This document shows positions 28,786 through 37,735 of a stretch of DNA of 64,000 nt, one piece after another. The DNA lies in NCBI GenBank assembly GCA_963814165.1, contig CAWFBW010000020.1, positions 87,209-151,208 on the forward strand. The letters run 5' to 3'. This DNA comes from DASRAA01 sp963814165. GTDB lineage: Bacteria > Acidobacteriota > Terriglobia > Terriglobales > Acidobacteriaceae. The position numbers and the translations under genes were made by a program. Below the pieces are notes generated by a model. It worked only from the letters and a program-made list of their open reading frames with translations, did no database searches and had not been told where the DNA came from. Positions within the stretch are counted from its first letter, which is position 1, and every line of letters begins with the position of its first letter.

Positions 28786-28813
28786 AAGCGCTTACTACTA
28801 CTAGGGGTAGTAG
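28786..28813. promoter_or_regulatory. LacI-type operator core and adjacent hairpin upstream of the receptor pair
   Basis: AAGCGCTT (28786-28793) is the core of many LacI/GalR-family operators. Next to it CTACTAC-TAGGG-GTAGTAG (28795-28813) is a perfect 7-bp hairpin. Both lie within 40 bases upstream of the receptor start at 28776. No LacI-family regulator is present in the window. Confidence 0.35.
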
Positions 28814-29031
28814 GCAGCGTTCTTGCGTGCTGCCACCCAAGTCGCAGGGGGCAACCTTGGTGACACGGCCTCGCTCGTTACTTTCGTCATCTGTGGGCAA
28901 CGGTTCTCACACCACGTTTACCCCTTGAGGTGACTGGAGGGTACTGCCGCAGGCGCGGTGGTGAGCGAGTATCAAAAGGGGTACTTAGTCGCTGCAGTAT
29001 CTCGCGGCCGACCGGCCGCCGATTACGTCCC

Positions 29032-29208
29032 TCAACGAAAGCGGCTGGAACCGGAGCCGCAGCCGCCGGTGGCGAAGGTCGAGAACATGCGCTCAACCCG
29101 CTCCGAGCCGCACTCCGGGCATCGCACTTCGCGGTCGTCATCGTTCATGCGGCGCAGCTTCTCGAAGCTGTTGCCGCATTCGTAGCAAACATAATCGTAC
29201 AAAGGCAT
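29032..29208 (-). CDS. FmdB family zinc-ribbon protein
   Basis: 58 residues starting MPLYDYVCYECGNSFEKLRR, the hallmark of FmdB proteins (PF09723). Two CxxC knuckles, C8/C11 and C30/C33 (RCPECGS), form the zinc ribbon; the tail is Gly/Ser-rich (GGCGSGSSRFR). GGAG lies 9 bases before the ATG. FmdB is named for a putative regulator of formamidase, but most members are uncharacterised and often accompany metal or sulfur enzymes. It is the last gene of the minus-strand sulfur locus, 35 bases after the rhodanese-like gene. Confidence 0.88.
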   Translation of the reverse strand: MPLYDYVCYECGNSFEKLRRMNDDDREVRCPECGSERVERMFSTFATGGCGSGSSRFR

Positions 29209-29243
29209 TCCGAACTATCTCCGCGGTGTTGTCGGTGTCAGGA

Positions 29244-29906
29244 CTACGAACATCCTTTGCCGATCTTCAGTTTCTTTTGTTCTGGTTTTGCAGCCGGCTG
29301 CGCGTCCGGCGGCAGAATCGGAGCGGTGACAGCGGGTGCCACCGCGCCTTTCGTCGGCGCACCCGCCCCCCCGAAGAAATATTCGCGCAACTGTTTTGCC
29401 TGCTGGTAGCCAGCCGGATCGGTGCTGTCCGAGCGTAGGCTGGTGGGTGTGACCACCTGGTCCCACCAGGCCGAAATTCCTTCCCTCACCGAGTACGCGT
29501 TGTAGCCCTTCATCTGCAGCAGGAGTTGCGTCTCTGCCGCGTGGCCCGCGCCCAGACCGTACACCACGATTTTCTTGCTGCGGTCGAGCTGCTTCAGGTT
29601 GGCTTCCTGAAAGAACTGCGCCAGGGGCACGTTGATCGCGGTGGGAATGTGGTAATCGTCATACTGCCACGGCTGACGCAAATCGATAAGTTGGTAATCC
29701 TGGCGCTTCTCGATGATCCAGTGCGCCAGTTCAGCCGGTGTGACGTGGTCTTTTTCCTCCACGATGCCCTGCATGATGGCCGCGCTGTCCACCGGGCCCG
29801 CGCCACCGCCGAGTGCCATGGTTCCGGCAACGGCCAACACAACCGCAACGAACAGAAGCGCCAGGGCTGCCATCATCTTGCCAGTCAATACAAAATTAAC
29901 TTTCAT
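29244..29906 (-). CDS. Membrane-anchored rhodanese-like protein lacking the catalytic Cys
   Basis: About 220 residues. An N-terminal anchor (residues 12-32, MAALALLFVAVVLAVAGTMAL) places a rhodanese-like domain (about 50-150) outside the cytoplasm. The fold markers YQLIDLRQPWQYDDYHIPTAINVPL and GYNAYSVREGISAWWDQV are clear. The active-site loop reads VVYGLGAGHAAE, so the sulfur-carrying Cys expected after VVY is Gly, and I infer that it does not act as a sulfurtransferase. A Pro/Ala-rich tail ends KKLKIGKGCS, whose only Cys is the penultimate residue. GGAGG precedes ATG 29906. It overlaps the YeeE gene by 11 bases, so it belongs to the sulfur operon; a sulfur-binding or structural role is possible. 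Confidence 0.82.
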   Translation of the reverse strand: MKVNFVLTGKMMAALALLFVAVVLAVAGTMALGGGAGPVDSAAIMQGIVEEKDHVTPAELAHWIIEKRQDYQLIDLRQPWQYDDYHIPTAINVPLAQFFQEANLKQLDRSKKIVVYGLGAGHAAETQLLLQMKGYNAYSVREGISAWWDQVVTPTSLRSDSTDPAGYQQAKQLREYFFGGAGAPTKGAVAPAVTAPILPPDAQPAAKPEQKKLKIGKGCS

Positions 29907-30525
29907 GTCCCGGACCTCCTTGCGCGTCGTTGCCATACGTGCGGGCGAACAAACGCCACTTGCCCTCACTCTTTTCTGCCGCCCAGAACGCGGCCAGCGC
30001 AATCACCGTGACCGCGAAAGACACCACTCCGGCATTGACGTTCAGCCACTGCGGAATGGTGAGCGCGCCCAGCGCGCCGGAAAGAAAGAATTTCTGGAAG
30101 TGCGGAACCGCTGCGCCAAATCCGAAGATGCCGATGAGAATTCCCGCCATGAACAGTAGGGCGTCGAACTTGCCGATGGCGGCTGCCACAACGGATGTCC
30201 CGGGACAGTAGCCGCCAAGAATGAAGCCCGCGCCTAGAAAAATTCCGCCCAGCAGTTGCGGCCAGATAAAGGTCTCGGGCACGTAAACCTGTCCAAAGTT
30301 CAACCAGCCCAGCATCGAGAAATACGCGATTCCCAGCATCGCCACGATAATGGCGGTGAACATCACCTTCAGCACCGCAAAGTCCTTGAAGTAGAACTGG
30401 TCGGTCAGTTTGCGCGCGCTGGAAAACCCGGCGCGTTCCAGGAAGAACCCGAAGAAGAATCCCAGCACCAGGCTCGCCACGACATAGCTTGCAGCCGAGA
30501 ATGTTTCCACATAAGGTGCGTTCAT
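29896..30525 (-). CDS. YeeE/YedE sulfur-transport family protein (YCPGTS half)
   Basis: 209 residues, about five to six transmembrane helices. The conserved GGYCPGTSVVAAAIGKFDALLFMAG segment is the Cys-bearing core of the second half of YeeE/YedE (PF04143) thiosulfate/sulfur-compound transporters. The start at 30525 has GGAGG upstream and overlaps the stop of the preceding fusion gene as ATGA, so the two are translationally coupled. Together the two genes supply the two usual YeeE halves. Transport of thiosulfate or a similar sulfur compound is inferred from the family. Confidence 0.87.
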   Translation of the reverse strand: MNAPYVETFSAASYVVASLVLGFFFGFFLERAGFSSARKLTDQFYFKDFAVLKVMFTAIIVAMLGIAYFSMLGWLNFGQVYVPETFIWPQLLGGIFLGAGFILGGYCPGTSVVAAAIGKFDALLFMAGILIGIFGFGAAVPHFQKFFLSGALGALTIPQWLNVNAGVVSFAVTVIALAAFWAAEKSEGKWRLFARTYGNDAQGGPGHES

Positions 30526-31877
30526 AACCAGTTCCTCCGCACGAAATAGGCTCCGATAAATCCCGCGGCAAAGACGCTCATCATGAAGACGAACGCGCCG
30601 ACCGAAAGCACGGCGCCGCCTGAGAGCGCCAGTCCGCTGGTGCAGCCGCGGGCCAGCCGCGCTCCGATACCGGTGAGGATGCCTCCGCCCAGTGCAAAGG
30701 CGTAGCGCGTGCCCTTCGAAATGCGCGGGCCCTTGTCCACTGTGATCTTCAGGCGGCCTGAAAGCCAACCGGACACGAAGCCGCCGATGGCCGCTCCCAC
30801 GACTTCGAGGACGACGAAGTCAAACAGCGCTGACTGCCCCGGCTGCAGATAGCGGCTCCAGTAGAGGCTCTCGCCGGCATACGCAGGAGAGATCTTCTCC
30901 AGCGTCCACGCTACCAATCGGGTGAATGCGCTCGATGCTCCCAGCCCCTGGCCCATGACGACGAATGCCGCCAGCAGTGCAAGGCCGAGGCCAAACCCCG
31001 CGGCATAGGGAGGCCAGTACTCATGCTGCCGCAGTGTACGCGAAAGCCAATTGCCCGCGGCGCGCTCGTCTGTCACGCTTTGTTCTGCAATCGCATCCGG
31101 CTCCGCGACGCCGGTGGACATTTCCTGTTCAAAGGCAGCCCGTTCCATTGCCACCTCCTTCCACCATTTGTGGTGATGACGATAGGCGAACAATTCATTC
31201 ACCGTGCCCGTAATCATCGAGAAAAATGCCGGTTTCTCCTCCGGGAACACCGCCCCCATGTAGACATGAATCATCAGTCCTGAGATCACCATGCCGACGG
31301 CGAAGAAATGGATCACCACCGCCCAAGCCACTACCGTGGTGCTGACCAAATGAAAAGCCATGATGACGCCGCTGATCATCACCAATGGAAGCATCATGTA
31401 CACCATGATGGCGAACAACTTCTGCCCGGCGTTGTACACGCCCTGCGGCGGCAGAGCATCCTTTTTGCCGTGCAGGATGTTCCGAACTCGCACAAATAGC
31501 CAGCGCACATCGTCCCAATCAAGCGCGATTTCCCTTTGCAGAACTTCCTTGTGCAGGTACGTCTTGAAACCAAACGTTCCGTAAACCACGAAAACCGTCG
31601 CCCACAGGAGTCCGAGAGCGACGTGAAAGTGCAGCATGTTGGCGCGCGTTCCGAAGAAACCCTGCACCAACTGGATGTACCACTGCGGCGCGAAGCGGAA
31701 ATACGGCGAGCTGATGAGTGCTGTACCCGTGACCAGCTCCAGCAGCCACACGATGGCGTTGAACCAGTGCAGCAGAATAATGGCGACGTGATGTTTCTTG
31801 ATCTGGCGCTGCGCCATCGCGTCGATCTCAGCCACGCTGAGATGCGCTGGAATGCCGGAAATCACCGGGGTGTTCAT
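30522..31877 (-). CDS. Cytochrome b (FdnI/PhsC-like) fused to a YeeE/YedE transporter half
   Basis: 451 residues with two parts. Residues about 25-225 are a formate dehydrogenase gamma/thiosulfate reductase-type cytochrome b with haem-ligand candidates in HHVAIILLHWFNAIVW, NMLHFHVALGLLW and VIHFFAVGMVISGLMIHVYMG. After a charged linker (about 225-285), residues about 290-451 form a YeeE/YedE half with ARLARGCTSGLALSGG, the Cys motif of the first half of that transporter. The downstream gene encodes the complementary YCPGTS half. The fusion joins quinol oxidation to a sulfur transporter in one polypeptide. ATG 31877 is preferred over the GTG 3 codons earlier. It is the membrane subunit of the operon's molybdoenzyme. 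Confidence 0.87.
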   Translation of the reverse strand: MNTPVISGIPAHLSVAEIDAMAQRQIKKHHVAIILLHWFNAIVWLLELVTGTALISSPYFRFAPQWYIQLVQGFFGTRANMLHFHVALGLLWATVFVVYGTFGFKTYLHKEVLQREIALDWDDVRWLFVRVRNILHGKKDALPPQGVYNAGQKLFAIMVYMMLPLVMISGVIMAFHLVSTTVVAWAVVIHFFAVGMVISGLMIHVYMGAVFPEEKPAFFSMITGTVNELFAYRHHHKWWKEVAMERAAFEQEMSTGVAEPDAIAEQSVTDERAAGNWLSRTLRQHEYWPPYAAGFGLGLALLAAFVVMGQGLGASSAFTRLVAWTLEKISPAYAGESLYWSRYLQPGQSALFDFVVLEVVGAAIGGFVSGWLSGRLKITVDKGPRISKGTRYAFALGGGILTGIGARLARGCTSGLALSGGAVLSVGAFVFMMSVFAAGFIGAYFVRRNWL

Positions 31878-31886
31878 CCTGTCCAC

Positions 31887-32618
31887 CTACTCCTCAAAAT
31901 CTTTCTCGCCCTTGCCGAGCTGATAGAAAAACGCAATCGCCTGGCCCAGGAATGTCGCGCCCACGGCCGCCAGCACCAGCGGCTTCACCAGTCGCTTCCA
32001 AACTTCGCCAGGGCGTAAAAGATGTGGGGCATGCGGTCCGAACGTTGCCAGCACCAGGTCAACGTGCTGCGGTTTGCCCCGGTAATACACATTGGGGCCG
32101 GGCGCGGCGGCCGAGTTTTCCAAACGTCGCGCACGCTTTTCATACACCGCGTTGAACACGTAGCTTTGCGGGTCTTCTAAATCTCCGAAAAACTTGGCGT
32201 GCGCCGTGCAGGTGTTGACGCATGCCGGCTGTTCGCCTCGCTCCACGCGCGTCGAGCAGAAGTCGCACTTGTCCACCTTGTTCGTCCGCAGATTCATGTA
32301 CCGCGCGTCATACGGACAGGCTTCCACGCAGTATCCGCAGCCGATGCACAGGCTGTGGTCCACCTTCACGATCCCGTTTTCCGCCTGGTACGTCGCGCCC
32401 GTCGGGCACGGCAGCAGGCACGGCGGATGATCGCAATGGTTGCACTGCGCCACGTGGAACGTCGAAGTCAGGTGCGGAAACGTGCCCACGATTCCCGTGT
32501 TGCGTACGTGGGTGCGCGCCTGTCCGATGGGAACTTCCCATTCTTCACTGCAAGCGACGGAACACGCCTGGCAACCCACGCACTTGTCCAGGTCGATCAC
32601 CATGGCGTAGCGGGGCAT
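31887..32618 (-). CDS. Four-cluster Fe-S electron-transfer subunit with C-terminal membrane anchor
   Basis: 243 residues. Four ferredoxin-type Cys groups are visible: CVGCQACSVAC, CNHCDHPPCLLPCPTG, CIGCGYCVEACPY and CDFCSTRVERGEQPACVNTC, as in PsrB/PhsB/FdnH subunits. A helix near residues 210-232 (PLVLAAVGATFLGQAIAFFYQL) anchors it in the membrane. The start overlaps the molybdoenzyme stop (TGATG), indicating coupled translation. It should carry electrons between the cytochrome b and the molybdopterin subunit. The exact substrate (polysulfide, thiosulfate, tetrathionate) cannot be read from this subunit. Confidence 0.92.
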   Translation of the reverse strand: MPRYAMVIDLDKCVGCQACSVACSEEWEVPIGQARTHVRNTGIVGTFPHLTSTFHVAQCNHCDHPPCLLPCPTGATYQAENGIVKVDHSLCIGCGYCVEACPYDARYMNLRTNKVDKCDFCSTRVERGEQPACVNTCTAHAKFFGDLEDPQSYVFNAVYEKRARRLENSAAAPGPNVYYRGKPQHVDLVLATFGPHAPHLLRPGEVWKRLVKPLVLAAVGATFLGQAIAFFYQLGKGEKDFEE

Positions 32619-34832
32619 CAGGCACCTTCCTTCTGGATGCGCACAAAGTTCACGCGCATGCCGGTGCCGCCCATAATGGGATCGACTTGCACCTGCGTCA
32701 TCAGCTTCGTGTCAGAGGCACCGCGATGGTACGCCCGTTGCAGCTTGGGCGATTCGTGCCCGAAGCCATGCACCATGTAAACGCAGTCGGGGCGAATGCC
32801 CTCGGTAATCCGCACCAGCACCGGCAGGCTCTGCACGCCTTCAGAATTTTCCAGTACGACCCGCTGCTCGTCGCGGAGCCCGAGGTCCCGGGCCGCGCGG
32901 GCATTGATCCAAACTTCATTTTCCGCCATCAGCGAATCCAGCCGCGCATTGTTCTGCGTGCGCGCGAACGAGTGCACCGGGGCTCGACCATAGATCAGTC
33001 GGAAGTGGCCGACAGGAGGATTGTCCACCGGCGTGAACTTCGGCAGCGGATCGAAGCCCAACTGCTTCAGCATCGGCGAATACAGCTCGATCTTGCCGCT
33101 CTCGGTGGCAAACAGCGGGCCGTCTTCCGGTAGTCGGTCTTCGATGTACGGACGTCCCTCGAACGCAATCGCGCCTCGCACCCGTAGCACCGATGCATCG
33201 ACGCCCATCGGTTCCAGGACCTTGGTCAAATATTGCTCTGGCGTCTCCCACGGAAAGTACGCTGACAGTCCCATCCGTCCGGCCATCTGCTTGGCAATCC
33301 ACCATCCCGGCTTGGTGTCATACATTGGCTCAATCGCCGGCTGACGTACCGAGATAAACGGCTTCTTCGCCGACGCGATCACCGCCGGCATGTCGAAGCG
33401 TTCCAGGTACGTCGCCTCCGGCAGCACCAGGTCGGCGTAGTTTGTGTAGTTCATCGGCATGATGTCCACCGCCGCGATGAACTCCAGTTGCTCGATCGCC
33501 TTGAGCGTCTTTTCCTGTTGCGGGATGCTTTCCAGGATGTTTTGCCCGTACACCACCCAGGCCTTGATCGGATAAGGCTTGCCCGTGAGTGTCGCATCAA
33601 TCAGCCCATTGGTGACGCCCTGCTCTTCCGAAGCCAGCGGAAAGAGCGTGCCAGCGCCGTCGGCGCGGCCCTTCGCGCTCTGCGGGAATGGAGGCAGCGC
33701 GAACTTGCCCGTCTTGAGATGGGTGGGCAGGAAGATGCCGCCCTTGCGACCCCAGCTTCCGGTGAGTGCCGTCAGGATTGCCATCGCCCGAGCGCGTTGC
33801 GTGTCGTTGCCGTACCACGTAACGTGCCGCCCGGGATGAAGCGCAACGGCGGGTTTGGCTTCGCCCATCGCACGGGCCGTCTCGCGGATCACCGTTGCCG
33901 AGATTTCCGTAATCGGCTCGGCCCATTCCGGCGTGAACTCGCGCACGTGTGCCGCCAGCTCCGGAAATCCATGCGCGTACTTCTCGATGTACTCACGGTC
34001 GTAAATGCCTTCGCCGATGAGCACATTCATCCATGCCAGCAATAGCGCGGTGTCGGTTCCCGGACGTATCGGCAGCCAGTAGTCCGCTTTGGCGGCGGCG
34101 GTGGAAAAGCGCGGGTCCACTACGATCAGCTTGGCCCCATGTGACAACCCTTCGGCGAACGCCGTGACCTGCGACGTGAAGACGTTTTCCCCGATGTGCG
34201 AGCCGATCAGGACGATGAGCTTAGCCTCTTCCAGATCGACCGGCTCCGGCGAGTTCAGGCCTTGACCGAAGGTGAGCGCATAGCCCACTTCGCGCGGACC
34301 TCGGCACTGCGCGAACGCAGGTTCAGCGCTGTTAGGCGTTCCATACGCTTTCATGAAAATGCTGAAAAACCCTGAGGCTACGCCGTGCGGGAAGAACGCA
34401 ACGCTTTCCGGCTCCGTACTTTTGCTTGAGATCCCCGAGGCGCTGGGCGAAGAGGTCGAGCGCCTGTTCCCAGCTCACGCGCTGAAACTTGCCTTCGCCG
34501 CGTGCCCCTACGCGGACCATGGGGTACTTGAGCCTGTCGTTGTCGTAAAGCAGCTCCGTCCCGGCATTGCCGCGTGCGCACAGGCGGCCCTTGGTGAGTG
34601 GGTGGTCTGGGTTCCCGGAGACACGAACTACTTTGCCATCAGCAACTTCCGCGACGGCTCCGCAGCGCCAGAAACACATTTCGCAGTTGGTAGCGATGCG
34701 CTCCACGCGCTCATGGCCGCGCCAGCCGGGAGGATTCGTCGGCGTCTGGGCATCTGCCGTGCCCACTCCCAGCGCCGCCCCCGCCACGCCCGTGAGCTTT
34801 ACAAAGTCGCGTCTTGTCAGCGTCTTACGCAT
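32618..34832 (-). pseudogene. Tat-exported molybdopterin oxidoreductase (PsrA/PhsA-like), one frameshift
   Basis: About 738 codons. The N-terminus MRKTLTRRDFVKLTGVAG is a twin-arginine signal. A [4Fe-4S] site follows (CEMCFWRC and GRLCARG), then MGD-binding regions (LIVLIGSHIGENVFTSQV, LIVVDPRF, TALTGSWGRKGGIF) and the C-terminal dinucleotide-binding domain (LIYGRAPVHSFARTQN). The two frames join near 34421: KQKYG, then EPESVAFFPHGVASGFFSIFMKAYG, explained by one extra base. Similarity to PsrA/PhsA chains suggests polysulfide or thiosulfate reduction in the periplasm, which agrees with the YeeE neighbours. The shift lies between the Fe-S and catalytic domains, so a real shift would abolish function; an assembly error is equally possible. 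Confidence 0.85.
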
Positions 34833-34979
34833 TATCCAGTGTGCTACCGCGTTTTCGTACGAAGTGGGTAGAAGCATGCCGCACTTAGGACAAATGCGAC
34901 CGAAGTCCAGAGCGTTACAGCCTTTTTCACAATAGTTTGGGATGGCTCCCGAAATGGGAATTTCGCTTGGCGACCGGTC
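34833..34979 (-). other. In-frame zinc-ribbon-like segment ahead of the molybdoenzyme signal peptide
   Basis: The molybdoenzyme frame stays open upstream of its Tat start as far as the TAA stop of the DUF6125 gene. It would encode NYCEKGCNALDFGRIC and PKCGMLLP, a C-x3-C then C-x2-C pattern like a small zinc ribbon. No ATG, GTG or TTG precedes it in frame. It may be a decayed or misassembled small gene or a domain lost from DUF6125; translated in front of the twin-arginine signal it would probably block export. Confidence 0.35.
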
Positions 34980-35561
34980 TTACTGGGCGGAAGTCCCTTT
35001 CAAGTCATCAGTTTGGGGTAAGATCGTGAACTCCCAGCCGCAATATTTGCCTTCCGGCGCATCCGGCGGACAGTGGAGGCACGAAACCCCTATCCGTGGA
35101 TCCACCGTGCGGGCAAACATCTCGAACTCGATTGTTCCCACTGACTTGCAGGGAAAGTCCGCCAGCCCTTTGCGGCGACGGGTTTCCTGAACGCGGCAGA
35201 CGTCCATGTACAGACGCAGGCGTTTGCCGTCCTCGGACCATTCGGTGCGCTGGGAGTTTATGAGGCTGTACTGCCTCAATTGCAATGTTTGTTCTAATGC
35301 CTTTAAACCGCCGGCAGCCGGGATATTGAACGTCGCCATGATCCGGTTTGCTTCGGTCACAGCGAACCGCCGCCAAGCAGCCGTGTCCAGTTCGATTGCC
35401 ACGTCCATCCCTAGACGCTCTTCCGCGGCGAGAAACCAGCAGCCGTCATGCGCCAGCCAGTTCTTGGCAAACATTTCCAGCGCCCGCAGAAGCTCGTCGC
35501 GGGTCATGGAGTGAAATGCGGTCTTGCCCGCCTTTGTGAGGCCCTCGGTTGCGTTTGGCAT
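34980..35561 (-). CDS. DUF6125 family protein
   Basis: 193 residues. The N-terminal MTRDELLRALEMFAKNWLAHDGCWFLAAEERLGMDVAIELDTAAW pattern is the one I associate with DUF6125. The C-terminus has a Cys-rich cluster (CLHCPPDAPEGKYCGW) plus earlier Cys residues (DVCRVQETRRRKGLADFPCKS), suggesting an Fe-S or zinc site. AGAGGA lies about 8 bases before ATG 35561. It stands directly upstream of the molybdoenzyme operon on the same strand. Function unknown; a role in metal-enzyme maturation or sulfur sensing is only a guess from context. Confidence 0.7.
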   Translation of the reverse strand: MPNATEGLTKAGKTAFHSMTRDELLRALEMFAKNWLAHDGCWFLAAEERLGMDVAIELDTAAWRRFAVTEANRIMATFNIPAAGGLKALEQTLQLRQYSLINSQRTEWSEDGKRLRLYMDVCRVQETRRRKGLADFPCKSVGTIEFEMFARTVDPRIGVSCLHCPPDAPEGKYCGWEFTILPQTDDLKGTSAQ

Positions 35562-35578
35562 AGGCCGGTTCCTCTCGT

Positions 35579-36041
35579 TCAGCGAGCCGTTGCTCCAACG
35601 GTTTCGGCCGTCGTAACCAGCACCTCGGGCTCAAGCTCGATCTGGCTTTTCACCGATCGCGAAATCAGGCAGGCGCGCTCAGCTTTTTCCAGCAATCGGA
35701 GGGCGCGTTCTTTTTCGGAGGGTTCAGCGATGTGCAGCAGCGGTTGAATTACCACCTTGGTAATGCTGTACCCGCCTGGTTCTTTTTCCAGGATCGCTTC
35801 CACTTCGACCTGCAACGAAAGGAAATCGAACTTGGAGAACTCGGCGATGGCTTTGAACGTGGTGACGAAACACGATGCCATCGCAGCGGCGAAGAAGTGC
35901 TCGGGCGTCCAGGTGCCGGCTTCGCCCTGGAATTCAGGCGGCGCGCTAAACCGCACAGGCTCGGCGACTCCTTCGGCAGAAACTGTGCCGTTGCGTCCCT
36001 CGCGTCCAAATCGCGCTGGTGTAGTAACGATGATCCGACAT
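35579..36041 (-). pseudogene. OsmC family peroxidase-like protein, N-terminal frameshift
   Basis: About 154 codons. Most of the protein is in one frame: GTVSAEGVAEPVRFSAPPEFQGEAGTWTPEHFFAAAMASCFVTTFKAIAE (first redox Cys in ASCF) and ERACLISRSVKSQIEL (second Cys). OsmC/Ohr proteins reduce organic peroxides. The natural start appears to be ATG 36041 in another frame, with GGGGAGG 5 bases upstream (MSDHRYYTSAIWT), joining near 36003 through one extra base. The alternative TTG at 36055, in the main frame, has no ribosome-binding site. Its position 17 bases upstream of DUF6125 and next to a Cys/Met enzyme suits thiol or sulfur homeostasis. Confidence 0.8.
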
Positions 36042-36143
36042 TTTGGCCTCCCCAATTCGTCCTGACTCTGAACAAACGCAGCCTCGGGCTGATTCGTTAC
36101 AGAAAGTCTCCGATGTTGCGCCGCTTGGCCGATCTGCTAAAGA

Positions 36144-37386
36144 TCAGGAACCCACGGTAACAGCCGCATCCTGGTCACAAACCGCGCTCTCGTCCGTCGC
36201 TTCGGCGACGGCGTCAAGCGCCTGGCGAAGATCGGCGATCAGGTCTTCCACGTCTTCAATACCAACCGAATACCGCACGAGTCCATCGCTGTAACCCGCC
36301 GCCCGACGATCATCCGGCGAAATGCTCGCGTGCGTCATCGACGCCGGATGCTCGATCAGGGTCTCCACACCGCCCAGCGAAACCGCCAAAGTCGCTACTC
36401 TGACATGGTCCATCAGCAGACGTCCGGCTTCCATTCCACCCTTCAACTCAAAGCTGATCATCGAACCGAATCCGCTCATCTGCCGCTTGGCCAGTTCATG
36501 CTGCGGGTGCGATTCCAAGCCGATGTAGAGCACCTTGCTCACCTCGGGCTGCCGCTCAAGCCACCGCGCAATCTCCATGGCGCCCTGCTGGGCCCGCTCG
36601 ACTCTGATTCCTAGCGTTTTGATTCCGCGCAGCACCAGAAACGCCTGGTGCGGGTCCATGTTGCAGCCGGAATTAATCATCGTTTTGCGAAGACGCTTGT
36701 AGAGGTCAACGTCTTTGGCCACGATGATTCCGCCGACGACGTCCGCATGACCATTGATGAACTTGGTCACGGAGTGAAGCACAACGTCTGCTCCCAACTG
36801 CAGCGGCCGCTGCAAGTACGGGCTGGCAAAGGTGTTGTCCACGACCACCAGGCAACCGTGAGCATGGGCAAGTTCGGAGATTCGCGCGATGTCACTGACC
36901 TGCATCGTGGGATTAGCCGGAGTCTCCAAATACACGACGCTCGTATTCGGCCGTATCGCCCGCTCGACTTCCGCAAAGTCAGAGGTGTCTACGTAGGTAG
37001 CTTCGACCCCGAACCGCGAGAAATCTTTCTCCATCAATCCGCGGCTGGGTCCATAGACGGACGCAGTACTGACAACATGCGCACCCGACTTGCAGCAGGG
37101 CCAGATACACCGTGCACACGGCACCCATTCCGGAACTGGTGGCGATTCCACCGCATCCGTTCTCCAGTTCGGCGACACTGTCTTCGAGCGCGTTGATTGT
37201 CGGATTCCCGATGCGCGTGTAGATGTATCCTTCTTCCTCGCCAGCAAAAAGCGCCGCACCGTGCGCAGCATTGCGGAACGCAAACGTGGAGGTTTGATAG
37301 ATGGGAACGTTAACCGATCCGGTTGCGTCAGCCTTGTGCCCGGCATGAATCAGCTTGCTGTTAATACCAAGGTGCTTCGTGTTCAT
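36144..37386 (-). pseudogene. Cystathionine gamma-synthase/methionine gamma-lyase family PLP enzyme, one frameshift
   Basis: About 414 codons. ATG 37386 has AAGGA 6 bases upstream and begins MNTKHLGINSKLIHAGH, the usual N-terminus of Cys/Met-metabolism PLP enzymes. Motifs in order: VPIYQTSTFAF, YTRIGNPT, ATSSGMGA; then, after the join near 37090-37096 (LALL, then KSGAHVVS, one extra C), YLETPANPTMQVSD, VVDNTFASPYLQRP, and the PLP lysine in LHSVTKFINGHADVVGG, ending with ASMTHASISPDDR. The reaction (gamma-synthase, gamma-lyase or O-acetylhomoserine sulfhydrylase) cannot be decided from sequence alone. It lies next to the OsmC gene on the same strand. Confidence 0.87.
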
Positions 37387-37735
37387 GAGTATTCCTTCTG
37401 GATTCCCGGCCGTGGTCGCCTCGACGCAACTCCTCGCCCATCCCGTAGTCCGGGGAAACGAACCAGTATCACGCTTATGCCGGCGATGGACAGTGATAGT
37501 CCGCACAAACAGCCGTGACGGACGGCCCTTGACGCAATCGGGAAGACGCTTAGGCAGCGATCTCTAAGGGCGCACACCACGCGGCTACGAGCAGCTTGCA
37601 GAAGGCGATTGAAGTTGTGCTACTGCGAATAAAGTGAGGACGGCTCTCATTCCACTCAATCATAATCGCCAGCGTCATCAGCGCGTACCTGAAGAAGTTC
37701 AGAGAGTCGAGAGGCGAATATAATAACTGGTACGA
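37387..37735. other. Divergent intergenic region between the PLP enzyme and TPR protein
   Basis: About 350 bases holding promoters for both directions. A TATAAT box for the rightward gene is described separately. I looked for SAM, SAH and cobalamin riboswitch signatures ahead of the leftward sulfur gene and found none that fit. Confidence 0.5.
37719..37724 (+). promoter_or_regulatory. Consensus -10 box TATAAT for the TPR gene
   Basis: A perfect TATAAT ends 11 bases before the presumed TTG start at 37736, giving a transcript start within about 5 bases of the codon and so a leaderless or nearly leaderless mRNA. No clear -35 box is seen. Confidence 0.45.

Noticed and set aside
37387..37735. SAM or cobalamin riboswitch ahead of the Cys/Met enzyme
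   Set aside because: None of the conserved cores that I could check appears on the minus strand in this interval.
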